From: Bacteroidota bacterium
Lineage (GTDB): Bacteria > Bacteroidota > Bacteroidia > AKYH767-A > OLB10
DNA length: 64,000 bases
Direction: 5' to 3'
NCBI GenBank assembly: GCA_016713525.1
Contig: JADJOZ010000011.1
Coordinates: 1 to 64,000 of the forward strand
A program made the position numbers and the translations under genes. This document shows positions 1-11,132 of this stretch, in pieces. A model generated the notes under the pieces. That model saw only the letters and a program-made list of their open reading frames with translations. It made no database searches and was not told the DNA's origin. Every line of letters starts with the position of its first letter. The first letter of the stretch is position 1.

Positions 1-98
1 AAATAAAAAATGTTTTGACTTGCACAAAATAATCCGATTTAAAGTCTGCTTGTTGCTTACAACCGTTATAGGTAATTTGAATTTTTGGATACATTTTT

Positions 99-123
99 AC
101 CGCAATTCCTTCGGTGTTGCGGT
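99..123. other. Small inverted repeat upstream of first gene
   Basis: ACCGCAA (99-105) and TTGCGGT (117-123) form a perfect 7-bp stem with an 11-base loop. There is no clear T-run on either side, so it may be the weak end of an upstream transcript or only a chance hairpin. Nothing else is recognisable in the first 139 bases. Confidence 0.25.
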
Positions 124-139
124 ACTTTAAATACAAGTA

Positions 140-2187
140 TTGCTATATAACAATCTTATACCTTTGACAGATTTTGTATCTATGAAGTTGAAGTTGAACG
201 AATTAGTGGCAATGTATTTAAGCACAACCATTTTCGTGCTTTTGCCGTTTCTTTTTTCAACTAAACTTCAGGATGTAGAAATCACCCTGCGATTTGTCGG
301 TCTTTCAGGCATTCTATTTATTTCATCTGTACTACTTATTATTAATATAGTCCGGACGAAATGTGTGTTACCTTGGAGCCAAATGTTTTTGCATTAGCAG
401 GGCACCTCGTGATCACCTTCATTGGTGTATTTAGGAGTATAAATTTTGGAGATGGGTTTTTTGAATTCATGAAATTATCGCTGTTTGGTATTCTCTTTTT
501 TCACCTGTATATACTCCTCACCAATAGCGAAAAGAACAAATTACTGTTCTTCAAATCAATTTGCCTTTCAAGTATCATATTCATGTCATTTGGAATCTGG
601 CAGCTTGTAACTTCCGAAAGTTATCAAAATAATTTTATCATTGACTTCTCTTTATCTTCTTCTCTGGGAAATAAAATTCATTTTCAGAAGTCCTTCTTCT
701 GATGTTTCCATTTGCATTGGAACAGCTATTCTGTGCAGCAACCTTTGGAGGGGGTAATTGGAATTTTTATCTCCGCTGGAATTTTGTTGAGTTTATTTTT
801 GCTTCAAACTCTCAGTACGTGGATTGCATTCTCCATAGCTTCTTTTATTGTTGTTATCCTGCTATTTAAGCAACAAAAACTTCTTCCCGATTTTAGTCAG
901 CACAAGAAATTATTGTACAATATTGTTTTTATGTTTATGGTCTCGTCTGGTGCAGCTTGCTACTATTTACTTAACAATAACCATTCAGCTTTTCAATCGA
1001 AAGTAGCAGCAATTAAAACTCTGGTTTTTTCAGATGGAACAGATGCGTTAGAGCAAAAGCCAAATAGTATTTATGAACGCTCATTTCTATGGGGCAAGAC
1101 GGTTACGATGATTAATGTCTATCCCATTTTCGGGTTGTGGGATGGCCAACTGGAAAAATTATATTGCCTTCATACGGCCTTGGATCTGCTGCATATATGA
1201 AGAATGATTCTGTGAGATTTGTACATCCTCAATGATTTCTTACTGATAGCTGCGGAAACCGGAATCCTGGGCTTGCTGGTGTTTGCAATATTTCTGATTA
1301 TTTTATTGAAATATGCTTTCTACCAGTGCTACCATTCTAAAATACGTGAAAAACAAATTCAGTCCATTTTGATGATATTCGGATTATTTTCTCTGATAAT
1401 TATCTCCTTTTTGGAATGCCCCTAAGGAATTTATCCTCCAATAATTCTGATGCTTATTGCTGCCATTGTCGCTTCTGAACAGCATCTGTTAACCGGGTCC
1501 TGAAATTAAATTCAGCCCCAGAATACCACTAATACTGCTTCTGCTTTTTGCATTAAGTACTGCCGGGATTGCCATTTTCGGAAAGAAAAGATTGCAGGCT
1601 GAATTTCTTTTATCAGACGCACTGATAGCAGAAAAGAACAGAAATTATTTAAGCATGAATGCCTACCTGCAACAAATCAATAAATCTGTATTACCGGTTG
1701 ATGTTACTGCTACGCCTGTAAGTTGGTATCAGGGTATTGTTGGTTTTACTTAGGAAATATTGATTCCGCCTTCACCGCTTTAAAGAAGCTGAAAAAACAA
1801 CCCGTATCATCTTAAACTTCTAAATGACCTTGGGACATGCTACAATATTAAGGGTGATTCGAATGCTGCCAAAAATTACTACCTCAAAGCTTTAAAGATT
1901 CAGCCGTCATTTAACAATGCTTTGATAAATTTAGCTGTGATTTATTTCAATCAGGGTGCTCTCGAAAATGCATTTCAAACTGTTGTTAAGGTATCAGGAG
2001 GCATAGAAAAAGAAAGTCTTCCTAATGTCAGCGCTATACTTCTTGCCAACTCAAAACAATCACATCTGATGAGGTTATTTTGGCGAAAATCAGAAAAACA
2101 ACTTCTTCTCAATTCACATTAGTTGCTTTTTTGACCAAAATGAAATCCTACAACTATGATTTACAATTAGTTATAAATAGCCTTTAG
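140..2187 (+). pseudogene. O-antigen ligase/polymerase-like membrane protein with TPR tail, multiply frameshifted
   Basis: Fragments in alternating frames read as one polytopic membrane protein followed by a tetratricopeptide region. Hydrophobic helices run from 182 to about 950. The stretch near 1228-1330 (NDFLLIAAETGILGLL) is the typical late motif of Wzy/WaaL O-antigen ligases. From about 1510 a further helix leads into TPR-like sequence (IDSAFTALKKLKK, then NDLGTCYNIKGDSNAAKNYY, then ALINLAVIYFNQGALENAF), ending at the stop at 2185-2187. In Bacteroidota this architecture belongs to inner-membrane ligases that join glycans to lipid or protein carriers. I count roughly eight frame changes in 2 kb, far more than in any other gene here, so it is either really decayed or lies in poorly covered sequence. 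The start is either the ATG at 140 or the one at 182. Confidence 0.6.
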
Positions 2188-2347
2188 TTTGCTTCATGAA
2201 TTCCGGTCATCTGTACAAAATATGCTGTTTTTTTGGTTAACGACATCTTCCATTGAAAACCCTTTTTTATCTTTAACATCGAATCAATTAACCTGATTGA
2301 AATTTAAACAGTTTGAATTTTTGTTTCTAATCTAATAAATCAGCCAA

Positions 2348-4680
2348 ATGAAAACAATTTACTTCTTTATCGCTGCTCTTTTTGGGGCAACTATTGCTCA
2401 AGCTCAACTCACGAGTATTTCTCCTACGCAAGGAGCAATAGGTCAAACTTTACAAACTACTATTACCGGAAGTGGTTTGTTTATTCAGAACAGCAGTCCA
2501 TCCGGAAACATTTCATCTATAAAATTAATTAATGGCCCTAATGTAATTCAAGGTTTTGATTATTTCAATAGTTGGATAAACCCTACAACTGTTTTAAATG
2601 CCGATTCGGTTATCTCCGAAATTTCTATTCCTCTTACTGCTGTTTCCGGTAACTACGATCTGGAAGTCAAAACTGTTAATGCCCCTGCTCCTCCTGGACA
2701 GAAACAACGCATACACTACCTGCAGCATTTAACGTCCCCTCCCGATGGCTATATCAGCGGAAAAGTATTCCATGATTTAAATGCCAATGGTATATATGAC
2801 TCTGGTGAACCGGGTTTACCAAATTATATAGTTAAGGTCTCTCCATTGAACCTCAATATTTTTACCGATGCGACCGGTAATTACAGTCTTCCTGCGCTTA
2901 ATGGAAATTATTCTTTAATTGTAACCTTTTATGCCAGTAACTTATTATTTCTTACATCATCTAACGATACACTTTCGGTAACAATTAATAATGCTAATTC
3001 AACCGGAAATGATTTTGGATTGGAACCAGCACTTGTTTCCATCACCCCATCTGTTGCATATAAAGGAATAGCATCCATCCATCAAATAGTTTCTAAATAT
3101 CTATCTTTCTTCCTACCGGAAATCCAAATGGAAATGTCACCAACGTTTTTGTAAACACTAGCACTTTCCCCGCTTAATGCAAATGCCGCAAATATTACCT
3201 ATATCGATAGTTTCACTGTAAGGGTTATTTTCAATCCTCCAACAACTGGATCGGCTCAGTTTAATCTGGATTTAAAGTAACAACTCCATCAGCCATTCAC
3301 TATTTAAATGATGTTTTTGATCTTGAATATCCACCATTCTACATTACCGGTACCGCATTTTTCGATTTGAACCAGAATAAAATTAAAGATCCATCTGATC
3401 CAAAATTAAATTTGGCAAGGTTTGAGCTTCTACCTGATTTGACTATAGCTTATTCCGATACAGCGGGAGCATTTTCTTTTGGTTCAACGAATGGACTAAG
3501 AGAATTAGTTCCTTCCAATAATCTTCCGGGACTTACATTATTTACAGATTCTTCTTCATACAGTTTAAATGTAACAGGTAATATATCCGGAAAAGATTTT
3601 GGATACATATCCAGTTTGCCTGATTATTCTATAGATGTTAAAGATCTTTATCTGTTCCCAAGATGTAATACTCCTCAGAATATTAAATTTGTGGTAGAAA
3701 ACACCAGTAATACCCCATGTGATGTCATTGCATGGTTAATTACCAACTCCAACATGGATTATATTTCTTCAAATATTCCACCATCATCCATTTCGAATGA
3801 TACCATTTACTGGACGCTATCAAATCTAATCCCTTACCAAAGCGTAACAATTACTGCTCGTCATTTGATGCCTCCTGGATTTGCTACTGTGTTTTTCACT
3901 GCTGGAGCAAATAGTTACAATGCAGGGGGTACTTTGCAGTTCAGTGATCAGGAATATTGGACTCAAACTGCTATTTGTGCTTTTGATCCAAATGATAAAT
4001 CTGTAACACCACCCGGAATACTTGCTGAGAATTTTACATTAATGGGTGATACCGGAATACTTAATCAGATTCCAAAATACCGGAAATGATACGGCATTCA
4101 ACGTTGTCATTCTGGATACCCTCGATAACAATCTTAATTTTAGCACCTTTGAACTTTTGGATGCAAGCCATTCACTGCAGACTGAAATTAAAAACGATGG
4201 TGCTATTAAATTCTCTTTCTTAAATATATTGCTTGTTGATAGTGTTGCCAATGAACCCGAAAGTCATGGTTACATTCGCTATAGAATTCGTGGTAATTCC
4301 GGATTAGCCGATAGCACAGAGATTAATAACACCGCATATATTTATTTTGATTATAATACTGCCATCATAACGAATACAACTCTGAACACCTTCGTCTTTG
4401 TTCTGCCAACAGGTATCAGTGAAATTGCAAATAAAGATAATGTCTTCATTTACCCTAATCCATTAAGCGAATCTGCAACAATGACATTCAATAACCCGCA
4501 GCTGATGAGTTTTCGCTTCAGATTTCTGACATTACAGGTAAATCTGTTTCCCTGCCAAAGTATACTACTTCAGCCAAATTTATAATTGATGGAAGCCAGT
4601 TGCCAAAGGGTATGTATATTTACAAACTCACAAACTCCCGAACTAAATCAGTAAGCGCAGGGAAGTTTGTTGTGAACTAA
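2348..4680 (+). pseudogene. T9SS-secreted multidomain surface protein, frameshifted
   Basis: The protein opens with a signal peptide (MKTIYFFIAALFGATIAQAQ). An IPT-like N-terminal segment and an SdrD B-like module follow; GKVFHDLNANGIYDSGEPG at about 2758-2815 is the hallmark of these calcium-stabilised collagen-binding-B-like repeats. A second such repeat (FFDLNQNKIKDPSDPKLNL) begins near 3358. The motif FDPNDKSVTPPG near 3980-4015 marks the conserved repeat/DUF11-like domain common in Bacteroidota surface proteins. A T9SS sorting domain starts at FIYPNPLSESATMTF near 4447 and ends (SAGKFVVN) at 4680 in another frame. Frames change near 3150, 4080 and 4510. It is expected to cross the outer membrane by T9SS; its ligand is unknown. 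Confidence 0.75.
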
Positions 4681-4700
4681 GCAGTCAGAAGTAATAAAAT

Positions 4701-4734
4701 AAAAAGGCGTTCTGTATTCAGAGCGCCTTTTTTA
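4701..4734 (+). terminator. Rho-independent terminator
   Basis: AGGCGTTCTG (from 4705) pairs with CAGAGCGCCT, with one G-U pair and a 4-base loop, and is followed by a T-run at 4728-4733. It lies about 25 bp after the stop of the upstream T9SS gene. An A-run on the other side means it could also serve the minus-strand gene ending at 4803. Confidence 0.85.
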
Positions 4735-4802
4735 TTAAATATATTTTAAGAATTTTTCGTTGAGAATGAACTTCCAATTTTAAAAAATAAAATAGAGCAA
4801 TA

Positions 4803-4934
4803 TTACACCAACAAAAACACAGCAACCCACGTATAAATTTTACTTTGAACCGGAAATTCATATCCGCAAACCGGACAAGTTGCAGATGAACTTTCAATTT
4901 CCATGGCACATGATGGACATTCTTTTTTTTTCAT
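4803..4934 (-). CDS. Small zinc-ribbon protein with C-terminal hydrophobic tail
   Basis: A 43-residue ORF. Two Cys pairs (CPSC near residues 6-9 and CPVC near 20-23) are followed by GYEF, a rubredoxin-like zinc-ribbon knuckle. The sequence then becomes hydrophobic (VAVFLLV) and stops. Related Bacteroidota proteins usually have a longer transmembrane tail after this ribbon. Here LYCSILFFKI continues in the next frame, so the stop may come from a one-base indel. The start follows from the run of three Lys codons directly after the ATG at 4934. Function is unknown; membrane-tethered zinc binding is inferred. Confidence 0.6.
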   Translation of the reverse strand: MKKKECPSCAMEIESSSATCPVCGYEFPVQSKIYTWVAVFLLV

Positions 4935-5056
4935 GACATTACTCAATTTTCAGATCTGACTTTTTATTGCTCCAATACCAAAGTGCTTGTACGATAGTAT
5001 TTTTTTATTAGCCGGGTTCAGTGCAAATGAAAACACCCCATATCGATAAATTTCAA

Positions 5057-5878
5057 TCAGCAATAAATCAGGAAGTATTCGCAGTTTTTTGATATAAATT
5101 TTTCCATTTCAATTTTACCAATATAGCATTGCTGAAATTCTTTATAGTTGAAATGTGATTCCGATACAAATATTGATTTGATACTTTCATATTGAATATC
5201 TTTCTCTTCCGGTTTAATGAATAATCCGGATTTATTGTAATTGTAAAATATAGTGTCCGGATGGTTTTCTTCATTAACCCCTTCCATTAAAATTTCATTT
5301 ATTGCTGACAAAGAAAGTTTTTCTTCAGGAAACATATCACTTCCTTCGGTTGTAGGATAATTTACACTATATAAAAGCATCCCGGCATCATTAAATACAT
5401 TTTTTGAAAACCGAACCGGTTGATCGCCACAATGACCCACACAGGAGGTTGCTATTATTGAAATGCTGTCGCCATATCGCTCAATATCTTTCCAATCAAA
5501 GGATCCATATCCACCGCCGCCATATGATCCGGCAATTCCTTCAATTAGTTCATACCGCGATCCATTTAAAAATTTCATATCAGAGGTCAGACTATCAAAA
5601 TTATATTTGAATGTAGCCGGCATCGAAATGGGATACCAATCATCGGTTATTGATTCCGGAGAAAATTGAATTACTGTTACATCCCAGTTTTCTCCCATAC
5701 CACCTCTATCGTTTTCAGGAAGTTGTACCACGTATGTAATTTCTTCAATTTCTAAACTGTCTCTTACTTCACCCGATAAAAAATAAATTTGTTTACTCCT
5801 TCCGTAATCAAATGGAGATTGCGCAAAAATTATGGTAACATAGAAAAATAGGCTGACGAAAAGTCCTGTGGTTTTCAT
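5057..5878 (-). CDS. Exported protein of unknown function
   Basis: 273 residues with a clear N-terminal signal sequence (TTGLFVSLFFYVTIIFAQ), so periplasmic or surface location is likely. The body is acidic and rich in Ser, Tyr and Gly (GGGGYGSFDWKDIERYGDS around residue 120) and has a Cys-containing segment (ATSCVGHCGDQP) that could form a disulfide. There is no lipobox and no T9SS sorting domain. I do not recognise the family. It ends in FLIYC, and 53 bp separate the next minus-strand gene from its start. Confidence 0.7.
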   Translation of the reverse strand: MKTTGLFVSLFFYVTIIFAQSPFDYGRSKQIYFLSGEVRDSLEIEEITYVVQLPENDRGGMGENWDVTVIQFSPESITDDWYPISMPATFKYNFDSLTSDMKFLNGSRYELIEGIAGSYGGGGYGSFDWKDIERYGDSISIIATSCVGHCGDQPVRFSKNVFNDAGMLLYSVNYPTTEGSDMFPEEKLSLSAINEILMEGVNEENHPDTIFYNYNKSGLFIKPEEKDIQYESIKSIFVSESHFNYKEFQQCYIGKIEMEKFISKNCEYFLIYC

Positions 5879-5943
5879 AACGTGTTTAATTTCTATATTA
5901 ATTTTGCAATTCCTAAGAATCTATAAACGCATATAATGAAGAT

Positions 5944-6435
5944 TCATTTCAAACCACGTTTAATTAATTTAATTGCCCAATCATAGTGACTCGATGTTGC
6001 CGAAACAAGATAGGATCCTAAAGATGTTGAACCGGTCCATGCATATTTTTGCTTCTCAAATAATTGTGCATTGGTGTGGCTGCTTATAATAGCCTGAACT
6101 GCCTCATGTGAATCTTTAAACTCCTTCATCACTTGCTTCAATCCTTTGCCCTGACCATCACTCCAGATTTTTTTATTCAACTCCGGAGTTGTCTTCCAGG
6201 AATATCCCTCACATGGCATAACAGGCTTGTTTCCCTTCATACCAACCTCATACCATTTCAAAAACATGTTGTGCCAGGCAATCAAATGAACCAGCACATC
6301 CCGCACATTACGATTCATCGTGCCGGGATGAAATTCCCGATCCGCATTTGGAAGCTGCGCGATAGAATCAAGAATAGCTATGTACTTTTCCTGACTCGCC
6401 TTGATTAATTCCTGTTTTGTTGCTGGTCTCGACAT
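5944..6435 (-). CDS. ClbS/DfsB family four-helix-bundle protein
   Basis: 163 residues matching the ClbS/DfsB (DUF1706) family. The N-terminus is a helix of type PATKQELIKASQEKY. The pattern NRNVRDVLVHLIAWHNMFLKWYE near residue 45 is the signature helix, followed by W-K-T-TPELN and a C-terminal WTGSTSLGSYLVSATSSHYDW. The founding member ClbS protects colibactin producers by opening the cyclopropane warhead, but most homologues have no known substrate. This copy lies outside any biosynthetic cluster, so only the fold is claimed. It is cytoplasmic and appears complete. Confidence 0.85.
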   Translation of the reverse strand: MSRPATKQELIKASQEKYIAILDSIAQLPNADREFHPGTMNRNVRDVLVHLIAWHNMFLKWYEVGMKGNKPVMPCEGYSWKTTPELNKKIWSDGQGKGLKQVMKEFKDSHEAVQAIISSHTNAQLFEKQKYAWTGSTSLGSYLVSATSSHYDWAIKLIKRGLK

Positions 6436-6469
6436 ACAACTCTAACTAATTATAACAATAACAGCATAA

Positions 6470-6485
6470 CGGCATAATAATGCCG
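6470..6485. repeat. Short palindrome CGGCAT-AATA-ATGCCG
   Basis: Arms CGGCAT and ATGCCG with a 4-base centre, in the gap between two minus-strand genes. A near-identical 16-bp palindrome sits at 35230-35245, also between genes. It may be a small interspersed palindromic element. Confidence 0.5.
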
Positions 6486-6601
6486 ATTAAGCTGATTGCT
6501 GTTAATAGCCGTGTAATTTATTATTCTTCAACAAATTACTGCATTTGCCGCGACGATTCCAAGAAAATTAGGGTTTAGCTATCTTCCTGATAATCTATAT
6601 A

Positions 6602-7039
6602 TTACATCGGATTCTTATCGTATCCAATCATCCAGTTAATTCCAAACTTATCGGTACACATCCCAAAATATTCGCTCCAGAATGTCTTACTCAAAGGCAT
6701 GGTTACAGTTCCTCCGGAAGCTAATCCGTTAAAGAGTTTGTCGGCTTCTTCTTTGGAGGCAGCGCTTACTGAAATGGAAAAGTTATTCCCTTGCTTGTGC
6801 TGAGGGCCGTATTCATCACCAACATCGCTCCCCATAAGCGAAGTTTCTTTACTGATTGGCAATGAAACATGCATAATTTGCTCTCCCATTTCTTTCGACA
6901 TTGGAGGCATTCCTTCCTGGGGAGGCATCTCCTTAAACTTTCCAACATAGGTAAATTCGCCTCCGAAAACCGATTTGTAGTAGTTAAATGCGGCTTCACA
7001 ATTACCATTAAAATTTAAATATAAGTTTACAACTGCCAT
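6602..7039 (-). CDS. VOC family protein, PhnB/YjdN-like
   Basis: 145 residues of the vicinal-oxygen-chelate superfamily. LYLNFNGNCEAAFNYYKSVFGGEF at the N-terminus and FGINWMIGY at the C-terminus are typical of PhnB-like proteins (once annotated as 3-demethylubiquinone methyltransferase-like). The middle contains the usual GNNFSISVSAASKEEADKLFNGL hinge helix and FWSEYFGMCTDKFG. These are small cytoplasmic dimers; the substrate is unknown, and phnB itself is dispensable for phosphonate cleavage. The protein looks complete, and no operon partner is evident. Confidence 0.9.
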   Translation of the reverse strand: MAVVNLYLNFNGNCEAAFNYYKSVFGGEFTYVGKFKEMPPQEGMPPMSKEMGEQIMHVSLPISKETSLMGSDVGDEYGPQHKQGNNFSISVSAASKEEADKLFNGLASGGTVTMPLSKTFWSEYFGMCTDKFGINWMIGYDKNPM

Positions 7040-7190
7040 CGTTTATAGTTTATATATTATGATTTATGAGGTGAAAATAGAAAATTTTGTAAAACAATAC
7101 AAGTTTTTAGTGCTTTTGTATTCATGTCTCATTTAACAATGGAGATTTTGTTAAATTGCATTACCTTTATGGATATAATCATATATCATC

Positions 7191-9114
7191 ATGAAAAAAA
7201 TTCCTCATTTATATCTTTTTGTTTATTTCAACAACGTTGGTTGCTCAGCAAAAAATATTCTCATGAATCTTTTTTGGAAATTGTGAAAGGTGAAGAGTCG
7301 GCACATGCCGGTAAAATGACCCCAACTCACTCAGTGCAACTCAGGGCTATGATGTAAAACATTATAATTGTTATTGGAATGTTAATCCGGCAAATAATTA
7401 TATCTCCGGCCATGTAACAACAACTTTCGTTCCGGTTGAGACAACTTTTGATTCGTTAATATTAGATCTTACCGATGCACTGACTGTTGACTCTGTTATC
7501 TATCATAATTTGAGTTTGAGTTTTACGCATTCTTCCGATATCATAACAATACCATTTACTTCTTCACTGCAAATAAATATTCCTGACTCTGTAACTGTTT
7601 ACTATCATGGCACTCCTGCATCATCCGGATTTGGTTCCTTTATTCAGGATACCCACAGTGGCACTCCTGTGATCTGGACTCTTTCTGAGCCTTATGGTTC
7701 CAGCGATTGGTGGCCCTGCAAAAACGGACTCACCGATAAAGCCGATTCTATCGATATTTTCCTTAATGTTCCCAATGCAATGACAGGTGCCAGCAATGGG
7801 ATTTTAATTGCTGAAACTCCGAATGGTACCACCAAACTTTTTCATTGGAAGCATAAATACCCAATTGCTACTTACCTGATTTGTATGGCTGTTACTAACT
7901 ATGTGAAATATTCACATTATGCCCCCTTTGCCGGAGATACACTGGAAATTGTTAATTATGTTTATCCTGAAGATTCCTTACTTGCTACATCACAAACCGA
8001 TGAAATTGTTTCCATGGTTCAGCTGTATGATACTTTATTCGGTGTTTATCCTTTTCAGAATGAAAATATGGTCATGCACAATTTGGTTGGGGTGGCGGTA
8101 TGGAACATCAAACCATGACATTTGTTTCAAATTTCGGGTTTGATCTTTTTAGCTCATGAATTAGCTCACCATTGGTTTGGTGATAAAGTTACTTGCGGAA
8201 GTTGGGTTGATATCTGGCTGAATGAAGGTTTTGCCACTTATCTTTCCGGTTTGTGTTTCGAACATCTTGAGCCTTACTATTGGATGCCCTTCAAACAAAA
8301 CGAAATCAACTACATTACCTCACAATCGGGTGGATCTGTGTTTTGCACCGATACCACTAATATTTCACGACTTTTCAGTGGCCGGCTTACCTATGCGAAA
8401 GGAGCCATGATTTTACATCAACTTCGTTGGGTGCTTGGTGATTCCGTTTTTTATAGCGCCATAAATAATTACCTTTCAGATGTTACTTGCGCATATGAAT
8501 TTGCAACCACTGCTGATCTGAAAGGTCATTTCGAAAGTGTATCGGGACAAAATCTGACCTGGTACTTCAATGACTGGTATACCGGTGAAGGATTTCCTAC
8601 TTACAACATAAGTTGGTCACAGGTTAGCAATAGCGTTTATCTGCAGGTTGATCAGGTTCAATCTCATCCTTCTGTTCCATTCTTTGAATTGCCCATTCCG
8701 GTTAAATTAAAGAATAGCACTCAGGATACGATCGTACGTTTAAATCATACCTTCTCCGGTGAAACATTTTTAGTTAATATTCCTTTTACTGTTGACTCTG
8801 TAATTTTCGATCCTGAATGGTGGATCATTTCTAACTACAATTCTATATCAACCGGAATTAATGAACCGGAAGTCAGTTTGGGAATTTCTATTTATCCAAA
8901 CCCGGCAAACGATAAAATTAATGTTCGGTTAAATGAAGTGCCGGTAAACGCCTCCTCCATTTCTGTCATTAATATGGTCGGAGAAACAATTCGTGAAATA
9001 CCCGTTGCTGAAATTAAGGAGAGTATTGATATAAGCAAATTAGCTTCAGGATTTTATTTTATCAAAATTACTGCCGGCGATAAGGTGTATGCTGAAAAAT
9101 TCATGAAATTGTAA
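7191..9114 (+). pseudogene. T9SS-secreted M1 family aminopeptidase, frameshifted
   Basis: The zinc-site motif HELAHHWFGD (about 8157-8185) is followed by WLNEGFATYLSGL, giving the HEXXH-(X18)-E ligand set of gluzincin M1 aminopeptidases. GGGMEHQTM, the substrate N-terminus motif, is present just upstream but in another frame (about 8090-8117). The C-terminus is a T9SS sorting domain (IYPNPANDKINV to FYFIKITAGDKVYAEKFMKL). The signal peptide (KKFLIYIFLFISTTLVAQQ) is readable only one frame away from the ATG at 7191. Frames change near 7200, 7260, 7328 and 8120. The product would be an extracellular peptidase anchored or released through T9SS. All catalytic residues are intact, so sequencing indels are a fair explanation for the breaks. 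Confidence 0.85.
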
Positions 9115-9124
9115 GTACGATTTT

Positions 9125-9156
9125 GGAAAGCAATCTTCATATAGCTTTTCCTTTTA
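9125..9156. terminator. Candidate bidirectional terminator between convergent genes
   Basis: GGAAAGC (9125-9131) and GCTTTTCC (9144-9151) pair with one bulged T, followed by TTTTATTTA. It lies between the convergent M1 peptidase and response-regulator genes. The stem is weak. Confidence 0.4.
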
Positions 9157-9191
9157 TTTATCAGACAATGTAGAAATCGTTAAGGAAGAAC

Positions 9192-9887
9192 TCACTTCTT
9201 GTCCGGCACATTAAAAATGAACCCTACGCGAAAAACATTTTCAATTTTGATGGCAGGATCATCTTTTAAATACTTTCTGAATTTTGTTATGAAAACATCC
9301 AGACTTCGCCCGAGAAAATAATCATTTTGTCCCCATAAATCTTTTAACATCTGATCTCTTTTAATGACAACATTCCGGTGTTTCACTAAATATAAAAGTA
9401 TTTCACACTCCTTTTCGGTAATCCGCTTCAAAGTGCCATTGCATGTTAGTGATTGATTTCGTGGATCAAAAATATATGCTCCAATTGGAACTGTTTCATT
9501 CATAAGAACAGGTTCAGGAGTTGTCCTTTTCAACACCGCCTTAATTTTACATAGTAATTCTTCTTCATCAAATGGTTTGGTAATGTAATCGTCGGCACCC
9601 AGACCATAGCCTTTGATTTTATCTTCTTTCAAAGATTTAGCTGTTAGAAAAATGATTGGCGTTGTTTTGTTTGTCATTCTGATCGCTGATGCCAATGAAA
9701 ACCCATCCATCTTTGGCATCATAACATCCAAAAGCATTAAATCGAATGGCGACTGCTGGGCTGTGTGCAAAGCTGCTTCTCCGTCTTTGCATAACACCAC
9801 CTGATAGCCTTCCGCTTCCAGAAAATCCTTCAACAGCGATCCTAAATTAAGATCATCTTCGGCAAGCAAAATATTAATTCCCTTCAT
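9192..9887 (-). CDS. OmpR-family response regulator
   Basis: 231 residues. The receiver domain (about 1-120) has acidic residues D11/D12, the phosphoacceptor D54 in LMLLDVMMPKMDG, and the conserved Thr/Lys in IIFLTAKS and DYITKPF. A winged-helix DNA-binding domain follows (about 135-230; LTEKECEILLYLVKHRNVVIKRDQ, then LGRSLDVFITKFRKYL). Its start overlaps the end of the upstream kinase gene by 14 bp once frameshifts are corrected, so the two are a co-translated two-component pair. The four phased TAAC repeats at 11133-11169, beyond the kinase start, are a plausible binding site. Confidence 0.93.
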   Translation of the reverse strand: MKGINILLAEDDLNLGSLLKDFLEAEGYQVVLCKDGEAALHTAQQSPFDLMLLDVMMPKMDGFSLASAIRMTNKTTPIIFLTAKSLKEDKIKGYGLGADDYITKPFDEEELLCKIKAVLKRTTPEPVLMNETVPIGAYIFDPRNQSLTCNGTLKRITEKECEILLYLVKHRNVVIKRDQMLKDLWGQNDYFLGRSLDVFITKFRKYLKDDPAIKIENVFRVGFIFNVPDKK

Positions 9888-11094
9888 CAGCCAACGGAAT
9901 ATTTATTGAAAATGTAGTGCCAGACTTTTAGACTTTTCACACTTATGGTTCCACCATGCAGGGAAATAATTTTATGAATATATGTTAACCCAAGTCCAAA
10001 CCTTTTACATCATGAATATCACCGGTTGGAACTCTAAAAAATTTCTCGAATATTTTTTGCTGATATTCTTTCTCTATTCCAATACCATTATCTTGAATCT
10101 GTAAAACAACCGCATTCCCATCATTGTATGTTAAAATGTTAATCACTGGCTTTTCGGGCGAATATTTAATTGCATTATCAATTAAATTAGAAATAGCTCC
10201 TGTTAAATGTGCCCGGTCCCCATTAATTTCCGTTTTGGTTGCTTTCAGATCCAGTGATAATACTCCATTTCGGATTTCAATCTGCAACGACATTCCATTT
10301 ACACTTTCTTTAATCAATTGATGCATGTCAACAGGACCTTTCTGCAGTCTGATTTCTCCACGCTCAAGCGCACTCATATTCAAAACCTGTTCAATTTGTA
10401 AGCGAAGCTTTTCATTTTCCTGTAGGATGATCTCCGTATATTGTTTCACTTTGCCTTCTTGTGAAACATCTTTAGAAATCATTTTTCCTGCTAATGCAAT
10501 GTTGGTTAAAGGTGTTTTGAATTCATGAGTCATGTTATTTAGAAACTCAGTTGTATGACCGGCAATTTTCTTTTCTTTCATTAAGGATAAAATGGTTCTC
10601 CAGAATAATACCAGCACTACAAGAATTAAAACTATAGAAGTTAGAAACAATGTTCCCATTTCCTCAAGAATAAATTTATTCTTTCCTTCTACAAAAAAAC
10701 TTAGCTCAAGTCCACTTTGTGTTGTTTCTTCTTCCAGTCGCTTTTTATAAACCGTTTCATCTTTGCTGTTTGATTTTTCAATTGAACTTTGTCCGGGTGC
10801 CGCCACTGCAAATGAGTAATCAGTATTGATATCATAAAAGTCCATGTAACTGGAGAACAAGGAATCCGTCTTAACAAGTTCTTCAGCTCCGGTTCCGCTT
10901 TCAAAGTTTCTGCATGCTTGCGGATCTGCACTCAGCACCTCAGCAGTCCTGGCCACTACCATGTTGGCCTTTTCATTAAACAGCTCCTCCTTCACTTTGG
11001 CCGTCTGCACTATCCATTTTACCTGGATGACCAAAACGATCAGTAAGGCAATGGAAGAAACCGATATAATAAGGTAGCTGCGCTTCATTTTCAA
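9874..11094 (-). pseudogene. Sensor histidine kinase, frameshifted at the ATPase C-terminus
   Basis: N-terminal transmembrane helix (residues 6-25), a periplasmic sensor of about 115 residues, a second helix (TLFLTSIVLILVVLVLFW, near 148-166), then the dimerisation box FLNNMTHEFKTPLTNI with the phospho-accepting His near residue 190. The ATPase domain shows the N box (AISNLIDNAIKYS) and G1 (IQDNGIGIEK). The G2 motif is cut: GLDLG ends the main frame near 9988, while GLGLTYIHKIISLHGGTISV continues in the next frame. A second shift near 9925 leads to TTFSINIP and the stop at 9874. With both corrected the protein is about 405 residues and normal for the family. It phosphorylates the adjacent OmpR-type regulator. 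Confidence 0.85.
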
Positions 11095-11132
11095 CTACAA
11101 ATTTACGCAATCCAATGGTGATTCCGACACAT

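Noticed and set aside
5944..6435. Colibactin-type self-resistance locus around the ClbS-like gene
   Set aside because: No polyketide or peptide synthase genes are in the window; ClbS/DfsB proteins occur widely without such clusters.
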